The notes: a model not told the origin generated them from the sequence alone. A DNA stretch of 64,000 nucleotides from Clostridium pascui (GCF_016908015.1 NZ_JAFBDB010000001.1:558001-622000); one strand, 5' to 3'; positions 17,283 through 26,953 are shown, counted from the stretch's first letter. Made by a program: numbers and translations.

Positions 17283-18716
17283 CTATTTTGCTTCTACGCT
17301 TCTTATTCTATTAAAGTTTTTGCCATAAATACCAGCTGCATAAGATATCTCTTCCTGTTCTTCTATTACATCTAAGACCTTTATACCTTTTTTCATGTAT
17401 ATATACCCTGTGATTGCTGAAATCATATCGGATATAGGATAGGAAACCCATACTCCAAGTACTCCAAACATTCTTACACATACTAAAACCACAGGTATAA
17501 ATATTAAAAGTTGTCTAAAAATAGATAATACTAGAGAAATTTTTGACTCTTCAATAGCTTGATAATAATAAATTGCAGTAAAATAAACTCCTACAATTGG
17601 AAATATAGATATCATTATTCTAAATGCTCCTACAGCATTCCTTAAAATATCCTGTTCCTTTACAAAGCCACTTATTATTTCACTTGCAAATATCATCATA
17701 ATTGCCCACATTGCTAAAGTTGTTATATGTGCTATTTTAGATGCCCTTTTTACTACTTCTTTTACTCTTTCATAATTTTTTGCACCATAGTTAAATGCTA
17801 CTATAGGTTGCATTGCAGATGTTATCCCAAGCATAGTTATATACATAAACATAGACACCTTTGAAATAACTCCTGTGACAATTATAGCTGTATCACCATA
17901 ATCTGAAAGTGTATTATTTAAAATTACTGAAACTACTGCATCAGATATTTCTATTATAAATGTTGAAAATCCTACTGCAACTATTGTTATTATAATATCT
18001 TTATTTAAATTGAAATTCATAGAAATATTATATTCTTGTTTAATCTTTGAGAAATTATAATATGCATAAATTGCTGATATTACTTGGGAGATGACTGTTG
18101 CTATAGCTGCTCCCTTCATTCCTAGAGGAAATACCATAACTAGCATAATATCTAATATAACATTGCATGAAGCTCCTATTGATGTGGCTATAAGATTTGC
18201 TCTTGCGTTTCCTAGCGATGTAAGCATATACCCTATAATAACTGTGAAACATTGAAATATTCCACCAAAAATTACTATACTTATATAATCCTTAGCATAA
18301 GGAAAAATATTATTCGTAGTACCAAGTTTAATTAGTATAGAATCCATAAATAAATATATAAAGATTGTAAGAAATGTAATAATGATCAACATTAATGTTA
18401 ATGCATTGCCTAATATATATTTCAATTTATCCTTATTACCTTCTCCTAAACTTCTTGCCACTGCAGTAGATGCTCCTACCGCAATTAGAAGTCCTAGTGA
18501 AATCATAAAACGCTGTACTGGGAACGCTATACTTAAAGCTCCTATAGCTTCAGCTCCTATAGCTCTACCCACAAATAGAGTATCCACCATATTGTAAAGC
18601 TCTGCAACGAATAAGGATATTATGGCTGGTATGGCAAACTTTATAAGAACTTTATTTACATTTTCTAATGCAAAAGCATTGGTTTCTTTTGAAATAGCTT
18701 TTGTATTAATTGCCAT
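17283..18716 (-). CDS. MATE-family multidrug/sodium antiporter
   Basis: This membrane protein of about 477 residues has 12 TM helices in two related halves, each starting with the MATE helix pattern (e.g. 'ALPAII..FVAELYNMVDTLFVG' in outline). Members export cationic drugs or metabolites using Na+ or H+ gradients. The ATG at 18716 has AGAAGGTGG at proper spacing. A GTG three codons earlier (18725) lies inside that ribosome site and is unlikely. It is flanked by terminators and is transcribed alone. Substrate unknown. Confidence 0.88.
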   Translation of the reverse strand: MAINTKAISKETNAFALENVNKVLIKFAIPAIISLFVAELYNMVDTLFVGRAIGAEAIGALSIAFPVQRFMISLGLLIAVGASTAVARSLGEGNKDKLKYILGNALTLMLIIITFLTIFIYLFMDSILIKLGTTNNIFPYAKDYISIVIFGGIFQCFTVIIGYMLTSLGNARANLIATSIGASCNVILDIMLVMVFPLGMKGAAIATVISQVISAIYAYYNFSKIKQEYNISMNFNLNKDIIITIVAVGFSTFIIEISDAVVSVILNNTLSDYGDTAIIVTGVISKVSMFMYITMLGITSAMQPIVAFNYGAKNYERVKEVVKRASKIAHITTLAMWAIMMIFASEIISGFVKEQDILRNAVGAFRIMISIFPIVGVYFTAIYYYQAIEESKISLVLSIFRQLLIFIPVVLVCVRMFGVLGVWVSYPISDMISAITGYIYMKKGIKVLDVIEEQEEISYAAGIYGKNFNRIRSVEAK

Positions 18717-19078
18717 AATTTCCACCTTCTTTTCCTTTTCGTTTATAAATTATTATTTAATTGTCTTTAAGATTTTAATAAATTCCCACGACCCTTCGTT
18801 ATTGTTAATACAATGTAAAATTTCTATAAAAATAATTCCGTTTCTTATTGAAATGCATATTTTTATATTGTATAATCTTTTTGTAATTTAATTTAACACG
18901 CTTATTTTTATATTTTTTATTTAAGTACTTTTAAGTACTTTTTTCTTTTTTATTTATTGTAATCACGCTTATATATATATTATATTGTAATTTTTGTTTA
19001 TTTACATTCACTTAAATGCTTAATACTAAGTACTATTTTGCTTACTTAGGCTTTTCTCGTTTTGTCTAAATAAACACA
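18717..19078. other. Gene-free AT-rich stretch with repeated AAGTACTT
   Basis: No gene is supported here. It holds the upstream region of the MATE gene, a direct repeat of TTAAGTACTT (18921-18940), a related TAAGTACT at about 19027, and two copies of ACGCTTAT (about 18898 and 18965). These could be regulator sites, but there is no further evidence. Confidence 0.4.
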
Positions 19079-19104
19079 AAAAGCATCTTATTAAAGATGC
19101 TTTT
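19079..19104 (-). terminator. Terminator overlapping the end of the AraC-family gene
   Basis: An 11-bp stem (19079-19089 with 19094-19104) has the TAA stop codon in its loop, so the last codons form one arm. A5 on the plus strand gives a U-run in the transcript. Confidence 0.65.
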
Positions 19105-21154
19105 GTACTTTTTTGAGCATTATGAGTATAGCTCCATATCCTTGTACCTTTGGTACTATATTATATATTGCACTTTTTTTCGCAAATCTTAAAGATATTT
19201 TAGGGAAAGATGCATTATCCATTACATCTCTTTCATCGTCATTTATACGACTAGGTTTACCTAATCTAACCCAATAGTCATATGCAGATCCTACTTTTTC
19301 ATTTATTTCGTATTCAGTTAAAGTATAATCATGATAAAGGTTTATTATATTTAGCGAAAATTTTCTTTCTGCTGTCCTCTTAATTCCTCTTCTTTTTAAT
19401 ATACTTTCAACTCCTATAAGCTTATCAATATCTTCTCCATAACTATGAAGAAGAATTTGAATATCTTCTCCCTTTTTAGTTACTATACATCCTTCACCAT
19501 TATGTATTATATAATCCCCCATACGTGAAAGAAAATAATAAGCATAATAGGAAGGTTTTTTTATTCCATCTTGAGTTATAAGGCCATTATCTCCAAAGAA
19601 AAGTTCATTGGAAATTTCCTCTGTAGGACTTATGCTATCAAAAGCCTTAAAATATACATTATTTCCTGTTATAGAATTATGTATTATATAAGGTATCATA
19701 TAGCACGTATCATAAGTCATATTATTTATAGGTTCTTTTATGTCATAATCAACTAGTTCAAAATAGTTTTCTATAAGTTCTCTAATTTTGACTTCATATT
19801 CTTCATTTAGATTTCTTTTTATAAATACCTTCCATTTAGAAAGTTCATAATCTCCCAGTTCATCTCTAAAGTAAGATATAAAGCTATCTAAAAGACTTAT
19901 CAGAAAATCCTCTTTTAAATTTCCATCTATTATAATGAAAGGTCTTAAACTAATGGATAGTAGAAATTCTATAATTTTTTTTACTTGATACCAATTAAAA
20001 AAGTTCTTATTATTTAAAAGTACTCCCGCCTCCTCGGTAAAAAGCTCAAATATCATTGCATATTTAAATTGTATATCCTTTTGTATATTTATTAAAAATT
20101 GTCGTTGTCTTTCTTTAAAAAGCTCCTTTGCCTTTCCAACACTTATTATTTCTCTAAAGGTATGATTAAATTCCTCACCATCTATGGATGCATCTATATT
20201 CAACTTTATTATTTTATTTTCATAGTTAAACCTATCATAGTCTTCAAGATAAGTGCTAAGATATTCTAATGCATTTTTTACATCTAAAACTTCATATTTC
20301 TTCATAGAATCTAAAACATCATCGTTTACTTTATGCTTTTTTCTGTACTGCATAGGTGTGCATTTATAATGTCTTTTGAAATGTTTATTAAAGTATCTTA
20401 TATGAGAAAATCCTAGTTCCTCAGATATTTCAGAAATACTCTTGTCTGTGTCTAAAAGCAGTTTTACAGATTCCTCTACTCTTGTTAAATTTAAAAAGTC
20501 TTTAAAACCATATCCTACCGTATTCTTTATTTCATGTGATAAGTAATAGGAACTTAAGAACTCTTTTTTTGCTATATCTTGAAGACTTATCTTATTTTTA
20601 TAGTTATTATATATATACCTTACTATTCTATCATACCTTTCAAATTGCTCTTCATTTTCTTTTAAGTCTTCCTTTTCATAAATCAACTGATGAAAATTAT
20701 TAATAAGATGATATAGCAACTCAACTAGTGTATCTTCAATAAAGTCCTCATATTTATCCTGTTTTTGTATAACTTCACAAATAATTATAGATAAGTACTT
20801 TCTTAATTCATGATACTTTTCTTCTTCTTGCGCTCCTTCGTCTGAAGAATTTGTATAAAATGCAATATTTCTTATATCATTAATATACTTTTCAAAAAAA
20901 TTAGGATCTATTTTAAACATTAAAACTTCATTATATGCTTCACTCTTTATACTATGAGATTCATCGCAATTTATAATCTCAATTTCTCCTTCTTCTACTT
21001 CATAGGTACCAGATTCTATAGAAACCTTTATCTTACCCTTAAGTACAAACAATATCTCTATAGAGTCATGCCAATGTATAGGGTATTCTTCAATATTTAC
21101 TTTAGATACCTTTAATGGTAGTTCAGGTAAATATTCAATATATTCTCTTCTCAT
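19091..21154 (-). CDS. AraC-family regulator with cupin sensor and GH39-like C-terminal region
   Basis: The 687-residue protein has an N-terminal cupin (about 5-90, with HWHDSIEILFVLKGK), a linker, an AraC HTH pair (about 180-285, with ISLQDIAKKEFLSSYYLSHE and SEISEELGFSHIRYFNKHFK) and about 390 more residues. The long tail resembles the glycoside hydrolase 39-like regions fused to some clostridial AraC regulators. Clear catalytic Glu motifs are not evident, so it is probably a ligand-sensing domain. I chose the ATG at 21154, which follows AAGGAG; the GTG at 21181 has no ribosome site. The MATE gene downstream is a possible target. Confidence 0.8.
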   Translation of the reverse strand: MRREYIEYLPELPLKVSKVNIEEYPIHWHDSIEILFVLKGKIKVSIESGTYEVEEGEIEIINCDESHSIKSEAYNEVLMFKIDPNFFEKYINDIRNIAFYTNSSDEGAQEEEKYHELRKYLSIIICEVIQKQDKYEDFIEDTLVELLYHLINNFHQLIYEKEDLKENEEQFERYDRIVRYIYNNYKNKISLQDIAKKEFLSSYYLSHEIKNTVGYGFKDFLNLTRVEESVKLLLDTDKSISEISEELGFSHIRYFNKHFKRHYKCTPMQYRKKHKVNDDVLDSMKKYEVLDVKNALEYLSTYLEDYDRFNYENKIIKLNIDASIDGEEFNHTFREIISVGKAKELFKERQRQFLINIQKDIQFKYAMIFELFTEEAGVLLNNKNFFNWYQVKKIIEFLLSISLRPFIIIDGNLKEDFLISLLDSFISYFRDELGDYELSKWKVFIKRNLNEEYEVKIRELIENYFELVDYDIKEPINNMTYDTCYMIPYIIHNSITGNNVYFKAFDSISPTEEISNELFFGDNGLITQDGIKKPSYYAYYFLSRMGDYIIHNGEGCIVTKKGEDIQILLHSYGEDIDKLIGVESILKRRGIKRTAERKFSLNIINLYHDYTLTEYEINEKVGSAYDYWVRLGKPSRINDDERDVMDNASFPKISLRFAKKSAIYNIVPKVQGYGAILIMLKKVQKHL

Positions 21155-21440
21155 TAATATGTTTCTCTCCTTATTTTTCACTTTAATTTAATATGTATTA
21201 GGATTCATATTTATATTATATATTATATCTTATTTTTGCTTATATTTTCTTTTTGTTCTTAGTTATATTTTAAAATATTTAGTTTACAGTTTTTTATTTA
21301 CATATTTTATATTATGTATACTACATTTTAAGAAAAGATACCATAACTATACAACACCACTTTCATTATATTTGTATAACCTTTTATGCTATTGCTAATA
21401 ATAGACTTGAAAATATATTATATTGAATAGGAGTGATATT

Positions 21441-21617
21441 ATGAACAAAACAGATAGTATAAAAGTTAATGCTAATTCTAAGAAAACACCTATTGAACAG
21501 CACGATACTGCTGCTTGGGCTAATATAGAATATCTTAAACCTGTATCCCAAGTATCAGTTCCAAGTGATACTGAAGTATTTAATGCTAAGGAATGGGTAG
21601 ATTCAAATCAAAAATAA
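21441..21617 (+). CDS. Small spore protein, DUF3787 (CDIF630_02480) type
   Basis: The 58-residue acidic protein starts at the ATG at 21441 after AGGAGTG; a TTG 18 bp earlier is inside the ribosome site region and is unlikely. The central 'HDTAAWANIEYLKPVSQVS', 'VPSDTEV' and C-terminal 'NAKEWVDSNQK' match the pattern I recall for the small clostridial spore surface family DUF3787. It has no TM segment or cysteines. It is probably made in the mother cell during sporulation, but no sigma-E/K promoter was established. It has its own terminator at 21633-21660. Confidence 0.7.
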   Translation: MNKTDSIKVNANSKKTPIEQHDTAAWANIEYLKPVSQVSVPSDTEVFNAKEWVDSNQK

Positions 21618-21632
21618 AATATCTTCTAAAAA

Positions 21633-21660
21633 AGGATGCCTTATTTTATTAAGGCATCCT
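21633..21660. terminator. Shared terminator between convergent genes
   Basis: An 11-bp stem (21633-21643 with 21650-21660) lies between the small spore gene (plus) and the pyruvate:ferredoxin oxidoreductase gene (minus). The U-run is good on the minus strand (A-rich at 21628-21633) and weak on the plus strand. Confidence 0.7.
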
Positions 21661-21672
21661 CTTCTATTTAAT

Positions 21673-24600
21673 TTAAAGTATTTCTGATAATTTTTTATAT
21701 AATTTATATTTTTCTTTTGCTTGTTTTTCAGAGTCTGCAAAAAGTTTTTCTGCTTTATCTGGGAATATATTCATGAGTGATGTATATCTAATTTCTCCTC
21801 TTATAAATTCTTGATAGGATTCTTCTGGCTCTTTAGATTCTAACATAAATGGATTTTTGCCTTCTTCTTTAAGCATTGGGTTGTATCTATATAAGTGCCA
21901 ATAGCCTGATGTAACTGCCTTCTTTTCTTCTGCTATACTACTTCCCATACCAGCCTTTATTCCATGGTTTATACATGGAGCATAGGCTATAATTAAGGAT
22001 GGTCCATCATATTCCTCTGCCTCTTTTATTACTTTTAATGTTTGATTCATGTTAGCACCCATAGATATTTGAGCTACATATACATTTCCATAGGTCATTG
22101 CCATTAATCCTAAGTCTTTCTTTCTTGTTTCTTTACCTGCAGCTGCAAGCTTTGCTACAGCACCAGGGCGTGATGCTTTTGACATTTGTCCTCCAGTATT
22201 TGAATAAACTTCTGTATCTAAAACTAATATATTTACATCTTCTCCAGTAGATAATACATGGTCAACTCCATTGTACCCTATGTCATAAGCCCAGCCATCT
22301 CCTCCTATTATCCATTGAGACTTTTTAATCAAGTAATCTTGTTTTTCAGAGATTTCCTTTAAAATTTTATTTTCAGCTAAATTGCAAATCTTAAGTTCTT
22401 TTATTATGCTTTCAGAAATTTCTTTTGATTTTTCACCATTATTCATATATTGAAGCCATTCTTCAAAATATTTTTTTAGATTTCCACCGATATCTTGTGT
22501 TACGGCTTCCTTCATAAGCTCAGCTATTCTTTCTCTTATATGCTTAATTCCTAAATACATTCCAAATCCATATTCAGCATTATCTTCAAATAATGAATTT
22601 CCCCAAGCTGGTCCATAACCCTTATGATTGGTTGTGTATGGTACTGAAGGTGCACTTCCACCCCAAATTGATGAGCATCCTGTAGCATTGGCAATCATCA
22701 TTCTATCACCATATAACTGGGTTATAAGTCTAACATAAGGTGTTTCTCCGCATCCTGGGCATGCTCCGTTAAATTCCAGTAAAGGCTTTTTAAACTGACT
22801 GCCTTTTACTGTATAAGCATCCATTACATCTTCTTTTTCTTGTATATTTGACTTTTCATATAATGAAGCAGCAAATTCCCAATTAGTTTCTTCCATTTCA
22901 ATTTCCTGTTCCGCTGGTTTCATTATTAATGCTTTACCTGGTGCTGGACATATATCTGCACAGTTTCCACATCCAGTACAATCTAGTGGCGCAACTTGAA
23001 TTCTATATTGATAATTTTCTAATCCTTTTCCTATTGCTTTTTTTGCCTTAAAGGTATCTGGTGCTTCCTTTAAATCATCCTCTGTAAGTAGGAATGGTCT
23101 TACTGTAGCATGAGGACATATATATGAGCATTGGTTACATTGTATACATTTGTCAATTTGCCATTCTGGAACCATTACTGCTATTCCTCTCTTTTCATAA
23201 GCAGTAGTTCCAAGTGGGAATGAACCATCCTCCATCCCAACAAAAGCACTTACTGGCAGCTCATCACCCTCTTGTCTCGCCATAGGAATTTGAATATTTT
23301 TTACAAATTCAGGTACATCCTTTTCATTTGCTGTTTGTTGTTTTATTTCTATATTTTTCCATGAATCTGGTACAGTTACTTTTGTAAGTCCTCTAATCCC
23401 TTCATCTACTGCTGCCTGATTCATTGTAACAATCTTTTCACCTTTTTTACCATATAGTTTTTGTATAGACTCTTTAAGATATTTTACAGCATCTTCTACT
23501 GGTATTACATTTGCTAGCTTAAAGAATGCCGCTTGCATTATCATATTAATTCTTCCGCCAAGTCCTATACTTCTAGCAATACCTATTGCATCAATTGTAT
23601 AAAAATCGATATTATTTTCAGCCACATATCTCTTCAAGTAACTTGGTAGCTTTTCATCTAATTCTTCTGCCTTCCATGCGCAATTTAGTACAAAAACTCC
23701 ACCCTTTTTTAAGCCCTTTAACAAATCATAATTGTATATAAATGACTTATTATGACACGCAATATAATCAGAATTATATACCAAGTATGGAGATTTAATA
23801 GGTTTCTTCCCAAATCTCAAGTGAGATACAGTAGTTCCTCCTGATTTTTTACTATCATATGAAAAATATGCTTGAGCATATAAATTAGTCTTATCTCCTA
23901 TAATCTTAACTGCACTCTTGTTTGCTCCAACAGTTCCATCAGAACCAAGTCCCCAGAACTTACAGCTTATAGTTCCTTCTGGAGTAGTATCTATTGCACT
24001 TACTTCTGGAAGGGATGTGTTTGTTATATCATCATTTATTCCAATAGTAAAATGATCTTTAGGATTGTTTTCTTTTAAGTTATTAAATACTGTAATTATT
24101 TGTGATGGTCTAGTATCCTTTGATCCTAATCCATATCTTCCTCCAACCACTACAGGTTTTTTATCTTTTGAATAAAATACATTTGAAACATCTAAGTATA
24201 ATGGTTCAGCTGTAGCTCCTGGCTCTTTTGTTCTATCTAGAACAGCTATTTTTTCTACTGTTTGTGGTAGAACTTTTAGGAAATAATTTTCACAAAATGG
24301 TCTATATAGGTGTACTTTTATTGCACCTACTTTTTCTCCCTTATCTATTAAATAATCTACAGTTTCTTCTATAGTGTCACATACTGATCCCATTGCCACT
24401 ATAACATATTTTGCATCCTTTGCTCCATAATAATCAAATGGATGATATTCTCTGCCAGTTATCTTTTTTATTTCCTGCATATAGTTCTCTACTATATCTG
24501 GTACTGCTTGATAAAATTTATTTGAAACTTCTCTACCTTGGAAATATATATCAGGATTTTCAGCCGTTCCTCTTAAACTAGGTCGTTGAGGATTTAATGA

Positions 24601-25215
24601 TCTATTTCTAAACTCGTTAATTGCATTGTAATCTACAATTTTAGCTATATCTTCATAATCTATCACTTCAATTTTTTGATATTCATGAGATGTTCTAAAT
24701 CCATCAAAAAAGTGCATGAAAGGTAAGCTTGATTTTATGGCTGCTAAGTGAGAAACAAATCCTAAATCCATTGATTCTTGAACATTTGAAGACGCCAGCA
24801 TTACAACTCCTGTTTGCCTACAAGCCATTACGTCTTGATGATCTCCAAATATAGATAGTGCATGAGTTGCTATAGCTCTTGCACTTACATGAAATACTCC
24901 AGGCAACAACTCTCCTGCTATTTTATAAAGATTAGGTATCATAAGTAAAAGCCCTTGGGATGCTGTATATGTAGTAGTTAAAGCTCCTGCTGCAAGTGAC
25001 CCATGAACTGAACCTGATGCACCTGCCTCAGATTCCATTTCAACAACCCTAACTTGTTGGCCAAATATATTTTTTTTGCCTTCTGCAGACCATTCATCTA
25101 CACCTTCTGCCATAGGAGTTGATGGAGTAATCGGATATACTGCAGCAACTTCTGTAAACGCATAGGATGCATAAGCCGCTGCTTGGTTTCCATCCATTGT
25201 TTTAGTCTTTGCCAT
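21673..25215 (-). CDS. nifJ: Pyruvate:ferredoxin (flavodoxin) oxidoreductase
   Basis: It oxidises pyruvate to acetyl-CoA and CO2 and reduces ferredoxin, the central catabolic step in clostridia. The 1180-residue single-chain form is complete. It has the pyrimidine-binding TPP domain at the N terminus ('VYPITPSTPMAEGVDEWS'), the gamma/CoA domain, and a two-cluster ferredoxin domain with CIQCNQCSYICP (about 690) and CTGCGNCADICP (about 745). The C-terminal TPP-binding beta domain has CPGCGETPY and GGDGWAYDIGYNGVDH. AAGGAGG precedes the ATG. It would use the pyruvate formed by the lactate dehydrogenase complex and feed acetyl-CoA to thiolase. Confidence 0.97.
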   Translation of the reverse strand: MAKTKTMDGNQAAAYASYAFTEVAAVYPITPSTPMAEGVDEWSAEGKKNIFGQQVRVVEMESEAGASGSVHGSLAAGALTTTYTASQGLLLMIPNLYKIAGELLPGVFHVSARAIATHALSIFGDHQDVMACRQTGVVMLASSNVQESMDLGFVSHLAAIKSSLPFMHFFDGFRTSHEYQKIEVIDYEDIAKIVDYNAINEFRNRSLNPQRPSLRGTAENPDIYFQGREVSNKFYQAVPDIVENYMQEIKKITGREYHPFDYYGAKDAKYVIVAMGSVCDTIEETVDYLIDKGEKVGAIKVHLYRPFCENYFLKVLPQTVEKIAVLDRTKEPGATAEPLYLDVSNVFYSKDKKPVVVGGRYGLGSKDTRPSQIITVFNNLKENNPKDHFTIGINDDITNTSLPEVSAIDTTPEGTISCKFWGLGSDGTVGANKSAVKIIGDKTNLYAQAYFSYDSKKSGGTTVSHLRFGKKPIKSPYLVYNSDYIACHNKSFIYNYDLLKGLKKGGVFVLNCAWKAEELDEKLPSYLKRYVAENNIDFYTIDAIGIARSIGLGGRINMIMQAAFFKLANVIPVEDAVKYLKESIQKLYGKKGEKIVTMNQAAVDEGIRGLTKVTVPDSWKNIEIKQQTANEKDVPEFVKNIQIPMARQEGDELPVSAFVGMEDGSFPLGTTAYEKRGIAVMVPEWQIDKCIQCNQCSYICPHATVRPFLLTEDDLKEAPDTFKAKKAIGKGLENYQYRIQVAPLDCTGCGNCADICPAPGKALIMKPAEQEIEMEETNWEFAASLYEKSNIQEKEDVMDAYTVKGSQFKKPLLEFNGACPGCGETPYVRLITQLYGDRMMIANATGCSSIWGGSAPSVPYTTNHKGYGPAWGNSLFEDNAEYGFGMYLGIKHIRERIAELMKEAVTQDIGGNLKKYFEEWLQYMNNGEKSKEISESIIKELKICNLAENKILKEISEKQDYLIKKSQWIIGGDGWAYDIGYNGVDHVLSTGEDVNILVLDTEVYSNTGGQMSKASRPGAVAKLAAAGKETRKKDLGLMAMTYGNVYVAQISMGANMNQTLKVIKEAEEYDGPSLIIAYAPCINHGIKAGMGSSIAEEKKAVTSGYWHLYRYNPMLKEEGKNPFMLESKEPEESYQEFIRGEIRYTSLMNIFPDKAEKLFADSEKQAKEKYKLYKKLSEIL

Positions 25216-25298
25216 TTCTTTTTCCTCCTTAATCGTAAATATAAGTTTTACATAAGTATTATTAGACTAATAATTGTATTTTATGTATTATAAAAAAA

Positions 25299-25361
25299 AG
25301 TGCCACCCACATGACAAGTGGCAAGTTTATTAAACTTATCACTTGTCATGTGGGTGGCACT
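25299..25361 (-). terminator. Very long GC-rich terminator hairpin
   Basis: Perfect 22-bp arms (25299-25320 with 25340-25361) continue after a 2-bp mismatch into a further 7-bp inner stem. On the minus strand the stem is followed by U8. It ends the threonine-synthase-like transcript. It is unusually GC-rich for this genome, and part of it (AGTGxCACC) is repeated at 25367-25375. Confidence 0.85.
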
Positions 25362-25374
25362 CTTGGTGACACTT

Positions 25375-26364
25375 TTATTTTTTTAGTCCTGTTCCGGTAA
25401 GTGGTACAACTATTTTTAAATCCTTATTTATATTATCTTTAAAATATTTATTTATTCCTGCTAAAGCAGCTGCTGAAGTATATTCTACGTATATTCCCAT
25501 ATGAGATAATATTTCCTTTGCCTCTTTTACCTCATTATCTGATACGGTTATAATATCCCCCTTGCTTTCTTCTATTCCTTTTATGATTTCATCAATTCTC
25601 ATAGGTGTGCCTATAGCAATTCCTTCTGCTAAAGTTTCCCTTGGACATACATTTTTTAAATTATTGTATTTATTATAAATAGGCGCACAATTTTCACTTT
25701 GTATTGCAATAAGTCTTGGAAGTTTTCCTATTTCCTTGAATCCATGATAAGCACCTAAAAACATAGTACCGTTTCCTGTTGGTACAAACAAATAATCCGG
25801 TATTCCTATTTCGTCATATATTTCATATGCCATGGATTTAGTTCCTTCAAAAAATAATGGGTTATATACATGAGAAGCATAATAATATTTTTCAGCTGCT
25901 ATCATTATAGCTCTTGAAGTATCATCCCTCATCCCAGGGATCTTCACTATATTTGCACCATAAGCCTCTATCTGCTTTATTTTCCCTTGTGATGTGTTTT
26001 CAGGAAGATAAATATTACACTTTATTCCTGCAGCTGCTGCATAAGCTGCAATAGCTGCTCCTGCATTTCCTGATGAATCTTCCACTATTTCTTCTATTCC
26101 CATTTCCTTTATTTTATTTACTAAAGTTATAGCTCCTCTATCTTTGAATGACCCAGATGGCATTAAATAATCCATTTTTAGAAATATATCTATTCCATAT
26201 ACATTTATTTTTACAATTGGAGTTTTTACTTCTCCTAAGGATATATTTATTTTCACTTTCTCTTCTATATCTTTTTTAATATTAAACAATCCACCACAAT
26301 CACATTTATATTTAAGTGTATTTAATGGATATTCATTATTACATTTAGCACATATGAATTTCAT
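25375..26364 (-). CDS. Threonine-synthase-like PLP enzyme
   Basis: The protein is about 329 residues, shorter than usual ThrC. It begins with a zinc-ribbon-like motif (CAKC at 4-7 with CDCGG at about 24-28), common in archaeal-type threonine synthases. The PLP lysine is in SGSFKDRGA, the substrate loop in DSSGNAGAA, and a PLP-phosphate loop in PTGNGTMF. It belongs to fold type II beta-elimination/replacement enzymes. I placed the start at the ATG at 26364, which has CGAGGGGAG at good spacing. The longer frame from 26409 lacks one. True threonine synthase or a related dehydratase cannot be separated here. Confidence 0.8.
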   Translation of the reverse strand: MKFICAKCNNEYPLNTLKYKCDCGGLFNIKKDIEEKVKINISLGEVKTPIVKINVYGIDIFLKMDYLMPSGSFKDRGAITLVNKIKEMGIEEIVEDSSGNAGAAIAAYAAAAGIKCNIYLPENTSQGKIKQIEAYGANIVKIPGMRDDTSRAIMIAAEKYYYASHVYNPLFFEGTKSMAYEIYDEIGIPDYLFVPTGNGTMFLGAYHGFKEIGKLPRLIAIQSENCAPIYNKYNNLKNVCPRETLAEGIAIGTPMRIDEIIKGIEESKGDIITVSDNEVKEAKEILSHMGIYVEYTSAAALAGINKYFKDNINKDLKIVVPLTGTGLKK

Positions 26365-26489
26365 TTTACTTTTCTCCCCTCGTTTTAAATTTTTCTTTAA
26401 TACTACCACACTAAATTTACCGCCAGTAACTTTCCATTAATATGGAAAATGTATAGTAATATTGTACTGCTTTCAAAATATTTTAACAA

Positions 26490-26687
26490 TTAGTATTTGA
26501 AAAATAATAAGCACAGGGAATTATCATTCTCTGTGCCATAAAATAGTTTAAGTATAATTTTTAAAAAGTCTATTATATATTCGCCGTCTACATGAGTAAG
26601 CATATCTCCAACCTTTAGGAGCAATATATTATCAAAGCCTTTTACCACTTCTCCATATAACGTACTAACTCCACCTACAACTGCATT
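26490..26687 (-). pseudogene. Decayed small beta-rich protein gene fragment
   Basis: The open frame has no start codon (a TAA lies at 26690-26688). It reads NAVVGGVSTLYGEVVKGFDN followed by ILLLKVGDMLTHVDGEYI. This glycine- and valine-rich segment looks like a genuine small beta-barrel protein rather than a random frame. A nearby ATG is out of frame and has no ribosome site. A hairpin with one mismatch (26511-26520 with 26527-26536) would have been its terminator. Family uncertain. It lies in the gene-free stretch 26365-26740. Confidence 0.4.
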
Positions 26688-26696
26688 TTATTTAAA

Positions 26697-26724
26697 GGAT
26701 TTAGAGCCATCTGACTCTAAATCC
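26697..26724 (-). terminator. Hairpin after the 70-residue gene
   Basis: A 10-bp stem (26697-26706 with 26715-26724) has an 8-nt loop, 17 bp past the stop codon of the small gene. The U-run is weak. Confidence 0.5.
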
Positions 26725-26740
26725 ACTTAAATTTGATTTG

Positions 26741-26953
26741 TTATCCTAATGCTACTATTTGGCTTCCTGAGAAGTAAACTGTAGCTCCTGGTCCAAAACA
26801 ATCATAAGGTTCTACTAGTCTTAATGCTAAAAGTGTTGGTGAGCTTTGAGCTGGTATTATTTCTCCTCTTGCTATTGGGAAAACATCACTTGTTGTTATT
26901 ACAGTAATTACTGAAGTTCCAAAGAAACCTACTACTCCTAAAATATCTATCAT
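26741..26953 (-). CDS. Small hydrophobic protein of unknown function, 70 residues
   Basis: I do not recognise it. It has a very strong Shine-Dalgarno (AAAGGAGGTG, 6 nt from the ATG), so translation is likely. It begins with a hydrophobic segment (MIDILGVVGFFGTSVITVIT) followed by a beta-like, proline- and glycine-rich part (FGPGATVYFSGSQIVALG). There are no cysteines and few charges. It lies upstream of the decayed fragment at 26490-26687, suggesting the two were once a pair. A short surface, spore or peptide-like role is possible but unsupported. Confidence 0.6.
   Translation of the reverse strand: MIDILGVVGFFGTSVITVITTSDVFPIARGEIIPAQSSPTLLALRLVEPYDCFGPGATVYFSGSQIVALG

Noticed and set aside
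18726-19090. Riboswitch or attenuator ahead of the MATE gene
   Set aside because: Apart from short repeats, no conserved aptamer core or terminator/antiterminator pair was found near the start.
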